Assembly: GCA_025267735.1 (NCBI GenBank)
Contig: CM046297.1
Span: forward strand, 33,940,011-34,004,010
Length of the DNA stretch: 64,000 nucleotides
Direction: 5' to 3'
Source of the DNA: Mactra quadrangularis
Lineage: Eukaryota; Mollusca; Bivalvia; Venerida; Mactridae
Each line of letters begins with the position of its first letter. The stretch's first letter is position 1. Positions 22,411 through 33,779 of this stretch are shown piece by piece. The position numbers and the translations under genes were made by a program. Under the pieces are notes generated by a model. That model searched no databases, was not told where the DNA came from, and saw only the letters and a list, made by a program, of their open reading frames with translations.

Positions 22411-23450
22411 TATAACGCAATATTTTTTCTTTGTAAATAAAATACGTCTGTGTCAGAAAAACGCTTTTAGTTGGGGCTAAAACACGGAGGACTTAACAAT
22501 TCAGAGTTATTGTTCCTAATGTACTGCTTGTTAATCATGTATAGGACCCATGGGTAATCTGTTCATATCTATGAATTTTAACAGTAAAAAATACATTGTT
22601 TAGGGTAGGGGATTCACAATATAATTGTAACATCAATTTGAATGTAGTGTTGCTCTTGTGAGAGAGGACAGATAATAGTCAAACTCAATATTTGCAATAC
22701 TGATTGTTTTTACTAGAAGGAAAATATTTAAGGTTTGAATAAATGTTTAAGACACAAGCATGTCATGTAGTAATACATTCCAGCTTCAATTTTCAACAAA
22801 CCAATTTGTATGTCAATTTATTGCAATACAGTTTCAACCATACTGTTGCATCCGTGGACAACATATTACCAAACAAGCATCTCACTACAACGTACACGAC
22901 CACAAAATTACAACTAAAATAAATCATAAGATCATTGATATTTGAACAGGCTCCTATGTTTACCATCTACAGTGTAGGATTATTTACAAGGACTCAAAGT
23001 GATGATTGGTGCATGCAATAACTGTTTGCAGCTTTTCACCCACCTATAATGGTTTGGTGCATTTCATATAGAATTTCTTTGAACTAGTTTACTTTATATA
23101 CATTGTATGTTGTTTGTTTCGACTGTTATAAACAAACCCAATTATTTAAATTCTATTGCTGTGACTGTCACTTCTTATCCATTCTTATGCCATTTCTTTT
23201 CCATACTCGCTTTGCTCAAAGACCCGATATAACATGTATATATAGAATTCTTGCTTTGCCAATCTCCCATCTCTATGACTATAGTAAACATCTAAACAAG
23301 AATCATAAGCTTTTGGATTCTAAAATACTGGTATATATAAGGTGACCTGTTTCCCATTATAGTTTAGCAGCGATCACTAGTCTAATACAGGTACTGGGAT
23401 AGTCTTTCATATCTCGTAAAATCTATTTAAGGCCTCAACAAATTGATCAT
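22411..23450. other. 5' flank of ARMC8
   Basis: Expected to hold the 5' UTR and promoter. No TATA box or CpG island stands out, and the start site cannot be placed from sequence alone. Confidence 0.4.
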
Positions 23451-23452
23451 AT

Positions 23453-23655
23453 GTTCTATGGATTCGCTCGCACCTTAATTTTGACGGTTTTTACAAAAAA
23501 AATATTTTTATTTCCTCGCTCGCTCATAAAAATTTGGTCAAACCGCTATATAAAGCAAGTGAATAAAGACTTTTTTATTTGTTTTTCTTTGCTCGCTCGC
23601 CCCATTTTTTTCCAGAAAAATCCGTAGAACATATGATTAACTTGTTGTGGCCTAA
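23453..23655. repeat. Dispersed ~205-bp repeat, copy 2
   Basis: Same orientation and block order as 9237-9450, including tttgctcgctcgcccc and cttgttgtggccta. Class unknown. Confidence 0.75.
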
Positions 23656-23716
23656 AGCCCAGCTATCTTTATATATAGGCTGAAGATGGTCTCTTTCTAC
23701 TCCTTTATCAATATGT

Positions 23717-24442
23717 CCTAAGGTAGACCACGATCATTAATCAAATGTTGTATTTGACCAAAATACCCAATTACATTTGTTTAAGCCATAATCGGATCCA
23801 ATGGGGACAGACCCGGCGTACGCCCCCAAAATGCCAAAGCAATAGTTTTTCTTTCATAAAATACGATATTTATTATATAGGAAATATAAGTAAATTTCAA
23901 AAAGATACAAAACTGGGAATAATGACACAACCTGCAATAATCAAAACACTATCTCTTGTAAGATTTTAACATGATCTAACGGCTATTAGAACTTTATGAA
24001 AAAATTATTATGATTAATATCTTGAAGTTTTTTTTATTTTATACCCTATGAAAGCATAGTTGAGGTTCTGGAAATGTGACTGAAACCCCTAGAAATGAGC
24101 AAAACTAAGGAGCCTTTTGGACCGCCTCCCCACCACCTAGACCCCTGGTCAGGCCTTTGAAAAGCACCCATCAGGGCCCTTATCACCCCCCTGGACTCCA
24201 AATCTTCGTGTTCATTTCCCGCCCCCTCTAATCAGTTTTCCACCTCCTCTAATTAGAAATCCTGGAACCGCCTATGCAAGCAATGTTTTTCTGTCGTTTA
24301 TGGAGACGCTACCGGCCTTGTCAAAGGTCAGATGAGAATTGGTTATAGATAAGAGTCCATAAAAAGCACAGGCCGCCGTAAAATAGTACAAATTGTGTTG
24401 ATCCGGCGTTAAACCCAATACATTTTCCGTAGAATAATAATT
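23717..24442 (+). repeat. 726-bp repeat, copy 1
   Basis: Starts cctaaggtagaccacgatca and ends ccgtagaataataatt. As far as I can read by eye it matches 57343-58068 base for base, with no length difference. It contains the tail of a tRNA-type SINE (about 24290-24425, ending cggcgttaaacccaata) and a segment bounded by atcggatccaatgggg and ctggaaccgcctatgc, related to the GGATCC-TIR family. Confidence 0.95.
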
Positions 24443-24496
24443 GGGAAAATCTCGGCAGTAGGTATAGGTATAAGGATGACTTCAGAGGTAATCCGG
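24443..24496 (+). repeat. Left arm of a boundary inverted repeat
   Basis: gggaaaatctcggcagtagg then tatag.. starts at the base after 726-bp copy 1. Its reverse complement is at 57330-57277. The first 25 bases match fully, then about 75-80% to tccgg. Confidence 0.85.
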
Positions 24497-24529
24497 TTGG
24501 GATGGAAAAGGGGAGTTACTCTGTAAAAG

Positions 24530-24708
24530 TTGTGGTTTTTAGTCTCTCCTTGTCACAGCATGATGGCGGACGACGGGACGTGTAATTCCGTCTGCATGTT
24601 ATTGGTAGAAAAATAAACTTTATGAAGCTCCGAATGACAGATGCGAGTGTTTTAAATCTTCCACTGCAAATATATATTGAAAATTCGCGTTGTATTTTCT
24701 TATGCACG
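24530..24708 (+). other. Candidate first exon on the plus strand, inside the left boundary repeat
   Basis: CpG-containing sequence with a gATGGCGGACGACGGG segment, which opens a 16-codon upstream ORF, followed by a second ORF from ATG 24622. The latter encodes 29 residues beginning MKLRMTDASVLNLPLQIYIE and runs into ACG|gtaagc at 24708. It looks like a 5' exon, but no known protein is recognised. The only terminal-exon candidate seen is at 36751, which would add two residues and a stop, so this may be a lncRNA or a gene whose other exons I missed. Confidence 0.3.
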
Positions 24709-25059
24709 GTAAGCATTTTTATTTATTTACTTATTTCTTTCATTTTCGCGACACATTATTTTCCTTTGCTTGCCTTGTGGGTGTCTTAAGTGGATTACAA
24801 ACGACTGCCTATGACGGTCCAAGCTGCTAGACCGACTCTGGGACTAAACCCTAAAACCAGAGTTTGAAACCGTATTTTGCTGTATTTTCTGGAGGGATCA
24901 GGAGCGACTGGAAATTGACCTAGTTTGTGTGTTATTGAATAATATTTTGCCCATTTTATGCAAATAAGTTGGGCCTATGTATCCTGTGTACTGAATAATC
25001 GGGCATCGTGATTTCATTGTCACAAGTGTACAAACTCAGATGGTAATTTAACAAGGTGA

Positions 25060-25400
25060 TTGGCTTTCTGGGTCGATAGCACACAAGTCTACCAATTGAG
25101 TGGTTGTAGGTTCAATGCCCAGACAGTGCTTTATGTTTATTTTTAAAGTTGACCGCCTTGTTTGACAACCAGCTATATATTTTTGTATTAATTTTACTTG
25201 TCTGAAGCAAATGAAAACTAGCTGTAAAATAAGTCATAAATGGCAATTGGACAAGCTTTTAATGCTGTGCACTGCCAGGCAGGTAGATATAATATATGCG
25301 GCATTCTTCCTTCTACCACTGATTCAAAATCATGTAGGCAGTTTTCAGTCACTGATGAAAGTATGCTCCGAGTAAATGGTTTGCGACTAAATCCAGAGAT
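25060..25400 (+). mobile_element. tRNA-derived SINE, plus strand
   Basis: Head gggtcgatagcacacaagtc, B box taggttcaatgcccag, and a core with aaaatcatgtaggcagtttt and cagtcactgatgaaagtatg related to family C. Confidence 0.55.
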
Positions 25401-26939
25401 TAAGCTTTTCCTGCATCCAGGAACAGTGAGTAGGTTGACTTGATCCAGTACAACTCAACCCTTGGACAACTCAACCTGTGCACATCTTGGCCAGAAGTAG
25501 GAATGAGTCAACCCGTCAGAAGATAAACTCAACTTTCAGACAACTTGACCAGTATTATATATTTTAAGATATTTGAGATAAAAAATTTCTCGCTATACTA
25601 CACCAGTACTTGATCAATTTTAATAATAAAGTTTATCATTTCAGTTAATCTTATACATGTATGGTAGCAAGGGAAAATGTATTATCATTGGTGTATTTAT
25701 TTGATTAAATGGTAACAAAACTGACCAATGGTTGATATAAGTAATTCAAAGAATAAAATATCATCTGATATCTGTATGGGTAGGTTATAGGTAAATAGTA
25801 AAACATTAACATACATTTTATATGTTATTTTATTATGTTATTGTGGTCATGTTTCCAGTATGACATGGTAAGGAAACTATACAATCAAATTTTATAGAAA
25901 AGATTTTGTCTTTCCTTACTTGGAACTTAACTTTTGTCTCAGGGGGTTTAATTTAGAGTTCTATTTTTTGTTACTGGTGCATAGCCCTTTAGTGTTGATG
26001 TAAATAGTATGTGCAAAATTTAAGTTTAAACTGTAACAGCTTACAAAAACTTTATCTGGCAATTGATTTGTTCATCATTACAACAGTCACAGTTTAACTC
26101 AACACTTTATTACTGGACCTGTGAAGATCAAAACTTTAGAGGACCTACTCAAGTCTTACTGGACCAAAGACATATTACATGTTTTGATGACTTAAAAACT
26201 GTGTGGATGAGATCAAATTCTTTACTGGACAGTTGGTCCTGTAAACCTGCAGATCTACACTGACCATCTAATTTTTCACCGGATTTGTCCATTGGTCTGC
26301 AATGTTTTGTTGTGACTTATTTATGTAGATATATTTTCAGGCTGTAAATATATGGTAGAATATTAGACACAATTACAAGGATGATGTGGCTCGATCTTTA
26401 ATAACGACAGGTATTGTTTCAATTATTTTGTTGAATGGTTATCAACTTATGACTAGATCTGTCATTTACTGCTCTCATTCTCTCAATTTTTGTGTCAAGT
26501 TCTCTTAATGCTACTGTCCTCACAATCTCATATCTCATAGCATTCTTTGTTCTTGCTTTCATAGTCTGTACTCAATCATTCACCCATCAAGAAATATCTT
26601 TTGCTGCTGTCTGAATCTCTAATTTCTAGTTTAAGTTCTTTCTGTACATGTTCATACTGTCAGAAGTCTGCCACACCCTTTTCTCTCATTTTTCGCTACT
26701 AATATTTATAAAAAACTAAACAAAGCAGGCGCTTTATCAAATCTCTTGCTCTTATTAATCTCAGTGTCATCTCTGTGTCTGTCTTATTTGTTTTCAATGA
26801 CTTCAGTCTTACATGTCCAGCTCTCTTTCTCTCAAATCACTTTGTTAGTGCTATCTTTTCTAGTATATCTCTGTCTTAGTCTCTCCTTCTCTTAAATATC
26901 TGACTGAGTGCTTCTTTTTTCTCAGATCTCTGTCAAAGT

Positions 26940-27840
26940 GCAATGTTGTCTGTCAGATCTATGTATAAGTCTCTCTGGAACAGTCTCTCTGTGACAGACT
27001 CTCTGTGACAGACTCTCTATGACAGACTCTCTGTGACAGTCTCTCTGTGACAGCCTCTCTGTGACAGCATCTCTGTGACAGTCTCTCTGTAACAGACTCT
27101 CTGTGACAGATTCTCTGTGACAGTCTCTCTGTGACAGCATCTCTGTAACAGTCTCTCTGTGACAGCCTCTCTGTGACAGTCTCTATGTAACAGTCTCTCT
27201 GTGACAGCATCTCTGTGACAGTATCTCTGTGACTGTACCTCTGTGACAGTCCTTTAGGAACAGTCTCTCTGTGACAGCCTCTCTGTGACAGCCTCTCTGT
27301 AACAGTCTCTCAGTGACAGTCTCTCTGAAACAGTCTCTCTATGACAGCCTCTCTGTGACAGTCTCTGTAACAGTCTCTCTGTAACAGTGTCTCTGTGACA
27401 GCATCTCTGTAACAGTCTCTCTGTACCAGTTTCTCTGTGACTGCATCTCTGAAACAGTCTCTCTATGACAGCCTCTTTGTGACAGTCTCTGTAACAGTCT
27501 CTCTGTGACAGCCTCTCTGTGACGGCATCTCTGTAACAGTCTCTCTGTAACAGTCTTTCAATAACAGTCTTTCTGTGACAGACTCTCTGACAGTCTCTCT
27601 GTGACAGTCCTTTAGGTACAGTCTCTCTGTGACAGTCTTTCTGTAACAGTCTCTCTGTGACAGCATTTCTGTGACAGTCTCTCTGGCAGTCTCTCTGTGA
27701 CAGTCCTTTAGGAACAGTCTCTCTGTGACAGCCTCTCTGTAACAGTTTATCTGTAACAGTCTCTCTGTGACAGCATCTTTGTAACAGTCTCTCTGTAACT
27801 GTCTCTCTGTGACAGTCTCTATGTACTAGTTTCTCTGTTT
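26940..27840. repeat. 14-bp tandem array
   Basis: Unit CAGTCTCTCTGTGA with variants CAGCCTCTCTGTGA and CAGCATCTCTGTGA; about 60 copies. Spurious ORFs on the minus strand read a 14-residue SQRDCHRE-type repeat. Confidence 0.9.
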
Positions 27841-30800
27841 CTCCCTTTATCAGTCACACATTGACAGTTTATGTGCCATTATCACATTGACAGACTCTTT
27901 ATCAGTCACACATTGACAGTCTATGTGCCACTATCACATTGACAGTCTTTCTGTATCAGTCTAACATTGACATTCTGTCTGTATCAGTTTCACATTGACA
28001 GTCTGTCTGTATCAGTCTCCCATTGACAATCTCTCTGTATCAGTCTCATATTGACATTCTTTCTGTGGCAGTTTCTCATTGACACTCTTTCTGTGGCAGT
28101 CTTACATTGACAGTCTCTCTGTGCCAGTCTCACATTGACAGTCTCTGTGCCAGTTGCACATTGACAGTCTCTCTGAGCCAGTATCACACTGACAGTCTCT
28201 CTGTGCCAGTCGCACATTGACAGTCTCTCTGAGCCAGTCTCACACTGACAGTCTCTCTGTGCCAGTCTCATATTGACATTCTCTCTGTGTCTGTCTCACA
28301 TTGACCGTTTCTGTATCAGTCTCTCTGTATCAGCCTCACATTGGCAGTCTCTTTGTGACAGTCTCACATTGACAGTCTCTCTGTGGCAATCTCTTATTGA
28401 CAGTTTTTCTGAGTCAGTCTCACATTGACAGTCTCTCTGTGGCAGTCTCACATTGACAGTTTTTTTGAGTCAGTCTCCCATTGACAGTCTCCCTGTATCA
28501 GTCTCACATTGATGGTCTCTCTGTATCAGTCTCACATTGACAGTCTTTGTGTCAGTGTGACATTCTCTCTGTGCCAGTCTCACATTGACAGTCTCTCTGT
28601 GGCAGTCTCATATTGACAGTTTTTTTAGTCAGTCTCCCATTGACAGTCTCTCTGTATCAGTCTCACATTGACGGTCTCTCTGTATCAGTCTCACATTGAC
28701 AGTCTTTGTGTCAGTGTGACATTGACATTCTCTCTTTGCGACAGTCTCACATTGACAGTTTCTGTATCAGACTCTCTGTATCAGCCTCACATTGACAGTC
28801 TCTCTGAGCCAGTCTCACACTGACAGTCTCTCTGTGCCAGTCTCATATTGACATTCTCTCTGTGTCTGTCTCACATTGACCGTTTCTGTATCAGTCTCTC
28901 TGTATCAGCCTCACATTGGCAGTCTCTTTGTGACAGTCTCACATTGACAGTCTCTCTGTGGCAATCTCTTATTGACAGTTTTTCTGAGTCAGTCTCACAT
29001 TGACAGTCTCTCTGTGGCAGTCTCACATTGACAGTTTTTTTGAGTCAGTCTCCCATTGACAGTCTCCCTGTATCAGTCTCACATTGATGGTCTCTCTGTA
29101 TCAGTCTCACATTGACAGTCTTTGTGTCAGTGTGACATTCTCTCTGTGCCAGTCTCACATTGACAGTCTCTCTGTGGCAGTCTCATATTGACAGTTTTTT
29201 TAGTCAGTCTCCCATTGACAGTCTCTCTGTATCAGTCTCACATTGACGGTCTCTCTGTATCAGTCTCACATTGACAGTCTTTGTGTCAGTGTGACATTGA
29301 CATTCTCTCTTTGCGACAGTCTCACATTGACAGTTTCTGTATCAGACTCTCTGTATCAGCCTCACATTGACAGTCTCTCTGTGGCAGTCTCATACTGACA
29401 GTCTCTCTGTGCCAGTCTCACATTGACTTTCTCTCTATGCCAGTCTCACATTGACAATCTCTCTATGCCAGTCTCACATTGGCAGACTCTCTGTGCCAGT
29501 CTCACATTGACAGTCTCTTTGTGGCAGTCTCACATTGACAGTTGTTCTGAGTCAGTCTCACATTGACAGTCTCTCTGTATCAGTCTCACATTGACAGTCT
29601 CTCTGTGGCAGTCTCACATTGACAGTTGTTCTGAGTCAGTCTCACATTGACAGTCTCTCTATATCAGTCTCACATTGACATTTTCTGTGTCAGTGTGACA
29701 TTGACATTCTGTCTGTATCAGTCTCACATTGACAGTCTGTCTGTATCAGTCTCCCATTGACAATCTCTCTGTATCAGTCTCATATTGACATTCTTTCTGT
29801 GGCAGTTTCTCATTAACACTCTTTCTGTGGCAGTCTTACATTGACAGTCTCTCTGTGCCAGTCTCACATTGGCAGACTCTCTGTGCCAGTCTCACATTGA
29901 CAGTCTCTTTGTGGCAGTCTCACATTGACAGTTGTTCTGAGTCAGTCTCACATTGACAGTCTCTCTGTATCAGTCTTACATTGACAGTCTCTCTGTGGCA
30001 GTCTCACATTGACAGTTGTTTTGAGTCAGTCTCCCATTGACAGTCTCCCTGTATCAGTCTCACATTGATGGTCTCTCTGTATCAGTCTCACATTGATAGT
30101 CTTTGTGTCAGTGTGACATTCTCTCTGTGCCAGAGTCACATTGACAGTCTGTCTGTATCAGTCTCCCATTGACAATCTCTCTGTATCAGTCTCATATTGA
30201 CATTCTTTCTGTGGCAGTTTCTCATTAACACTCTTTCTGTGGCAGTCTTACATTGACAGTCTCTCTGTGCCAGTCTCACATTGACAGTCTCTGTGGCAGT
30301 CGCACATTGACAGTCTCTCTGAGCCAGTCTCACACTGACAGTCTCTCTGTGCCAGTCGCACATTGACAGTCTCTCTGAGCCAGTCTCACACTGACAGTCT
30401 CTCTGTGCCAGTCTCATATTGACATTCTCTCTGTGTCTGTCTCACATTGATCGTTTCTGTATCAGTCTCTCTGTATCAGCCTCACAATGGCAGTCTCTTT
30501 GTGACAGTCTCTCAATGACAGTCTCTCTGTGGCAGTCTCTTATTAACAGTTTTTCTGAGTCAGTCTCCCATTGACAGTCTCCCTGTATCAGTCTCACATT
30601 GATGGTCTCTCTGTATCAGTCTCACATTGACAGTCTTTGTGTCAGTGTGACATTCTCTCTGTGCCAGTCTCCCATTGACAGTCTCTCTGTATCAGTCTCA
30701 CATTGACGGTCTCTCTGTATCAGTCTCACATTGACAGTCTTTGTGTCAGTGTGACATTGACATTCTCTTTGTCCAGTCTTACATTGAAAGTCTCTCTGTG

Positions 30801-33760
30801 CCAGTTTCACATTGACAGTTTCTGTATCAGACTCTCTGTATCAGCCTCACATTGACAATCTCTCTGTGGCAGTCTCACATTGACAGTCTCTCTATGCCAG
30901 TCTCACATTGGCAGACTCTCTGTGCCAGTCTCACATTGACAGTCTCTTTGTGGCAGTCTCACATTGACAGTTGTTCTGAGTCAATCTCACTTTGACAGTC
31001 TCTCTGTATCAGTCTCACATTGACAGTCTCTCTGTGGCAGTCTCACATTGACAGTTGTTCTGAGTCAGTCTCACATTGACAGTCTCTCTGTATCAGTCTC
31101 ACATTGACATTTTCTGTGTCAGTGTGACATTGACATTCTGTCTGTATCAGTCTCACATTGACAGTCTGTCTGTATCAGTCTTCCATTGACAATCTCTCTG
31201 TATCAGTCTCATATTGACATTCTTTCTGTGGCAGTTTCTCATTTACACTCTTTCTGTGGCAGTCTTACATTGACAGTCTCTCTGTGCCAGTCTCACATTG
31301 GCAGACTCTCTGTGCCAGTCGCACATTGACAGTCTCTCTGAGCCAGTCTCACACTGACAGTCTCTCTGTGCCAGTCGCACATTGACAGTCTCTCTGAGCC
31401 AGTCTCACACTGACAGTCTCTCTTTGCCAGTTTCACATTGACAGTTTCTGTATCAGACTCTCTGTATCAGCCTCACATTGACAATCTCTCTGTGGCAGTC
31501 TCACATTGACAGTCTCTCTGAGCCAGTCTCGAACTGACAGTCTCTCTGTGCCAGTCTCATATTGACATTCTCTCTGTGTCTGTCTCACATTGACCGTTTC
31601 TGTATCAGTCTCTCTGTATCAGCCTCACATTGGCAGTCTCTTTGTGACAGTCTCACATTGACAGTCTCTCTGTGGCAGTCTCTTGTTGACAGTTTTTCTG
31701 AGTCAGAGTCCCATTGACAGTCTCCCTGTATCAGTCTCACATTGATGGTCTCTCTATATCAGTCTCACATTGACAGTCTTTGTGTCAGTGTGACATTGAC
31801 ATTCTCTCTTTGCGACAGTTTCACATTGACAGTTTCTGTATCAGACTCTCTGTATCAGCCTCACATTGACAGTCTCTCTGTGGCAGTCTCACATTGACAG
31901 TCTCTCTGTTTCTGTCTCACATTGACAGTTTCTGTATCAGTCTCTCTGTATCAGCCTCACATTGACAGTCTCTTTGTGACAGTCTCACATTGACAGTTTC
32001 TGTATCATTCTCTCTGTATCAGCCTCACATTGACAATCTCTCTGTGGCAGTCTCACATTGACAGTCTCTCTGTGGCAGTCTCACATTGACAGTTGTTCTG
32101 AGTCAGTCTCACATTGACAGTCTCTCTGTATTAGTCTCACATTGACAGTCTCTGTGTCAGTGTGACATTGACATTCTGTCAGTATCAGTTTCTCATTGAC
32201 AGGTCTTCCGTATCAGTCTCACATTGACAGTCTCTGTGTCAGTGTGACATTGACATTCTGTCAGTATCAGTCTCACATTGACAGTGTCTCTGAATCAATC
32301 TTATATTGACGTCAAATTGACTGTCTTTCTGTGTCATTTTTACATAGACAGTCTCTGTGACAGTCTCACATTGATGGTCTCTCTGTATCAGTCTCACATT
32401 GACAGTCTCTGTGCCTGTATCACATTGACAATCTCTGTGTCAATGTGACGTTGACATTCTCTCAGTATCAGTCTCACATTGACAGTCTTTGTGTCAGTCT
32501 CACATTGACAGTCTCTCTGTATCAGTCTCCCATTTACAGTCTCTCTGTATCAGTCTCCCATTTACAGTCTCTCTGTATCAGTCTCCCATTTACAGTCTCT
32601 CTGTATCAGTCTCACATTGACCATTTCTGTATCAGTCTCTCTGTATCAGCCTCACATTGGCATTCTCTTTGTGACAGTCTCACATTGACAGTCTCTCTGT
32701 GGCAGTCTCACATTGACAATTTTGTTGAGTCAGTCTCACATTGACAGTCTCTCTGCCAATCTCACATTGACAGTCTCTCTGTGCCAGTCTCACATTGACG
32801 GTCCCTCTGTGCCAGTCTCACATTGACAGTCCCTCTGTGCCAGTCTCACACTGACAGTCTCTCTGTGCCAGTCTCACATTGACAGTCTCTCTGTGCCAGT
32901 CTCACATTGACAGTCTCTGTGCCAATCTCACATTGACAGTCTCTCTGTGCCAGTCTCACATTGATGGTCCCTCTGTGCCAGTCTCACATTGACAGTCCCT
33001 CTGTGCCAGTCTCACATTGACAGTCCCTCTGTGGCAGTCTCACATTGACAGTTTCTGTATGAGTCTCTCTGTATCAGCCTCACATTGACAGTCTCTCTGT
33101 GCCAGCATCACTGTGTGATCCTCTCTTTTATAGTCTCATTGTGGCTGGGTTGGTCTCTCTTTAACAATCACATTAAATTCAGTGTTGCTGTGTCAGTCTC
33201 ACCTTGCCAGACTCTCTATATCAGTTTCTCTGTGTCAGTCTTATTGTTCTAGTCTCTCTGCAACAGTGTCTCAGTTACAGCCTCTTTGACAGTCTTAATG
33301 TGTCACCCTTTCTTTAATAGTTTCTCTTTGTCAGCCTCTATGTGTCAACCTTACTGTTACTGTCTTAATGTCTTTTTGCTACAGCATCTTTGAGTCAGTC
33401 TCACATTGACAGTCTCTCTGTGTCTTTCTCTCAGTTACAGTCTCTTTTTGTCAGTCTAATATTGACAGTCGGTGTGTATCAGTCTCAAATTGACAATCTC
33501 TGTGACAGTCTCACATTGACAGTGTTTTTTTGCCAGTCTCTCATTAATGGTCTCTCTGTGTCAGTCTCATGTTAACAGTCCCTCTGTGCCAATCTTACAT
33601 TGACAGTCTCTGTACCAGTCTAACATTGACAGTGTCTCTGTGCAAACCTGTCAGTGACAATCTCTCTGTGTCAGTCTCACGTTGACAGTTTCTCTTTGAA
33701 TCTTTGTCAGTTATTCTGTGACAGTAATCGTATCTTTGTCAGTATCTCAGTGACAGTCCT
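27841..33760. repeat. 28-bp tandem array (dimer of the 14-mer), about 200 copies
   Basis: Unit is CAGTCTCACATTGA followed by CAGTCTCTCTGTGC (14 + 14). Larger blocks repeat inside it: for example 28261 onward recurs at 28836 (575-bp shift), and a block starting near 27969 recurs near 29706, 30140 and 31135. Degenerate toward 33.1-33.7 kb. Confidence 0.92.
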
Positions 33761-33779
33761 TGTATCGGAGTTAACTCTA

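Noticed and set aside
23745..23969. 74-residue ORF present twice (also 57371-57595)
   Set aside because: Identical only because it lies in the 726-bp repeat; it overlaps MITE sequence and has no domain or gene context.
26922..30810. Minus-strand ORFs with SQRDCHRE- and RLAQRDCQ-type repeats
   Set aside because: Products of the 14- and 28-bp arrays.
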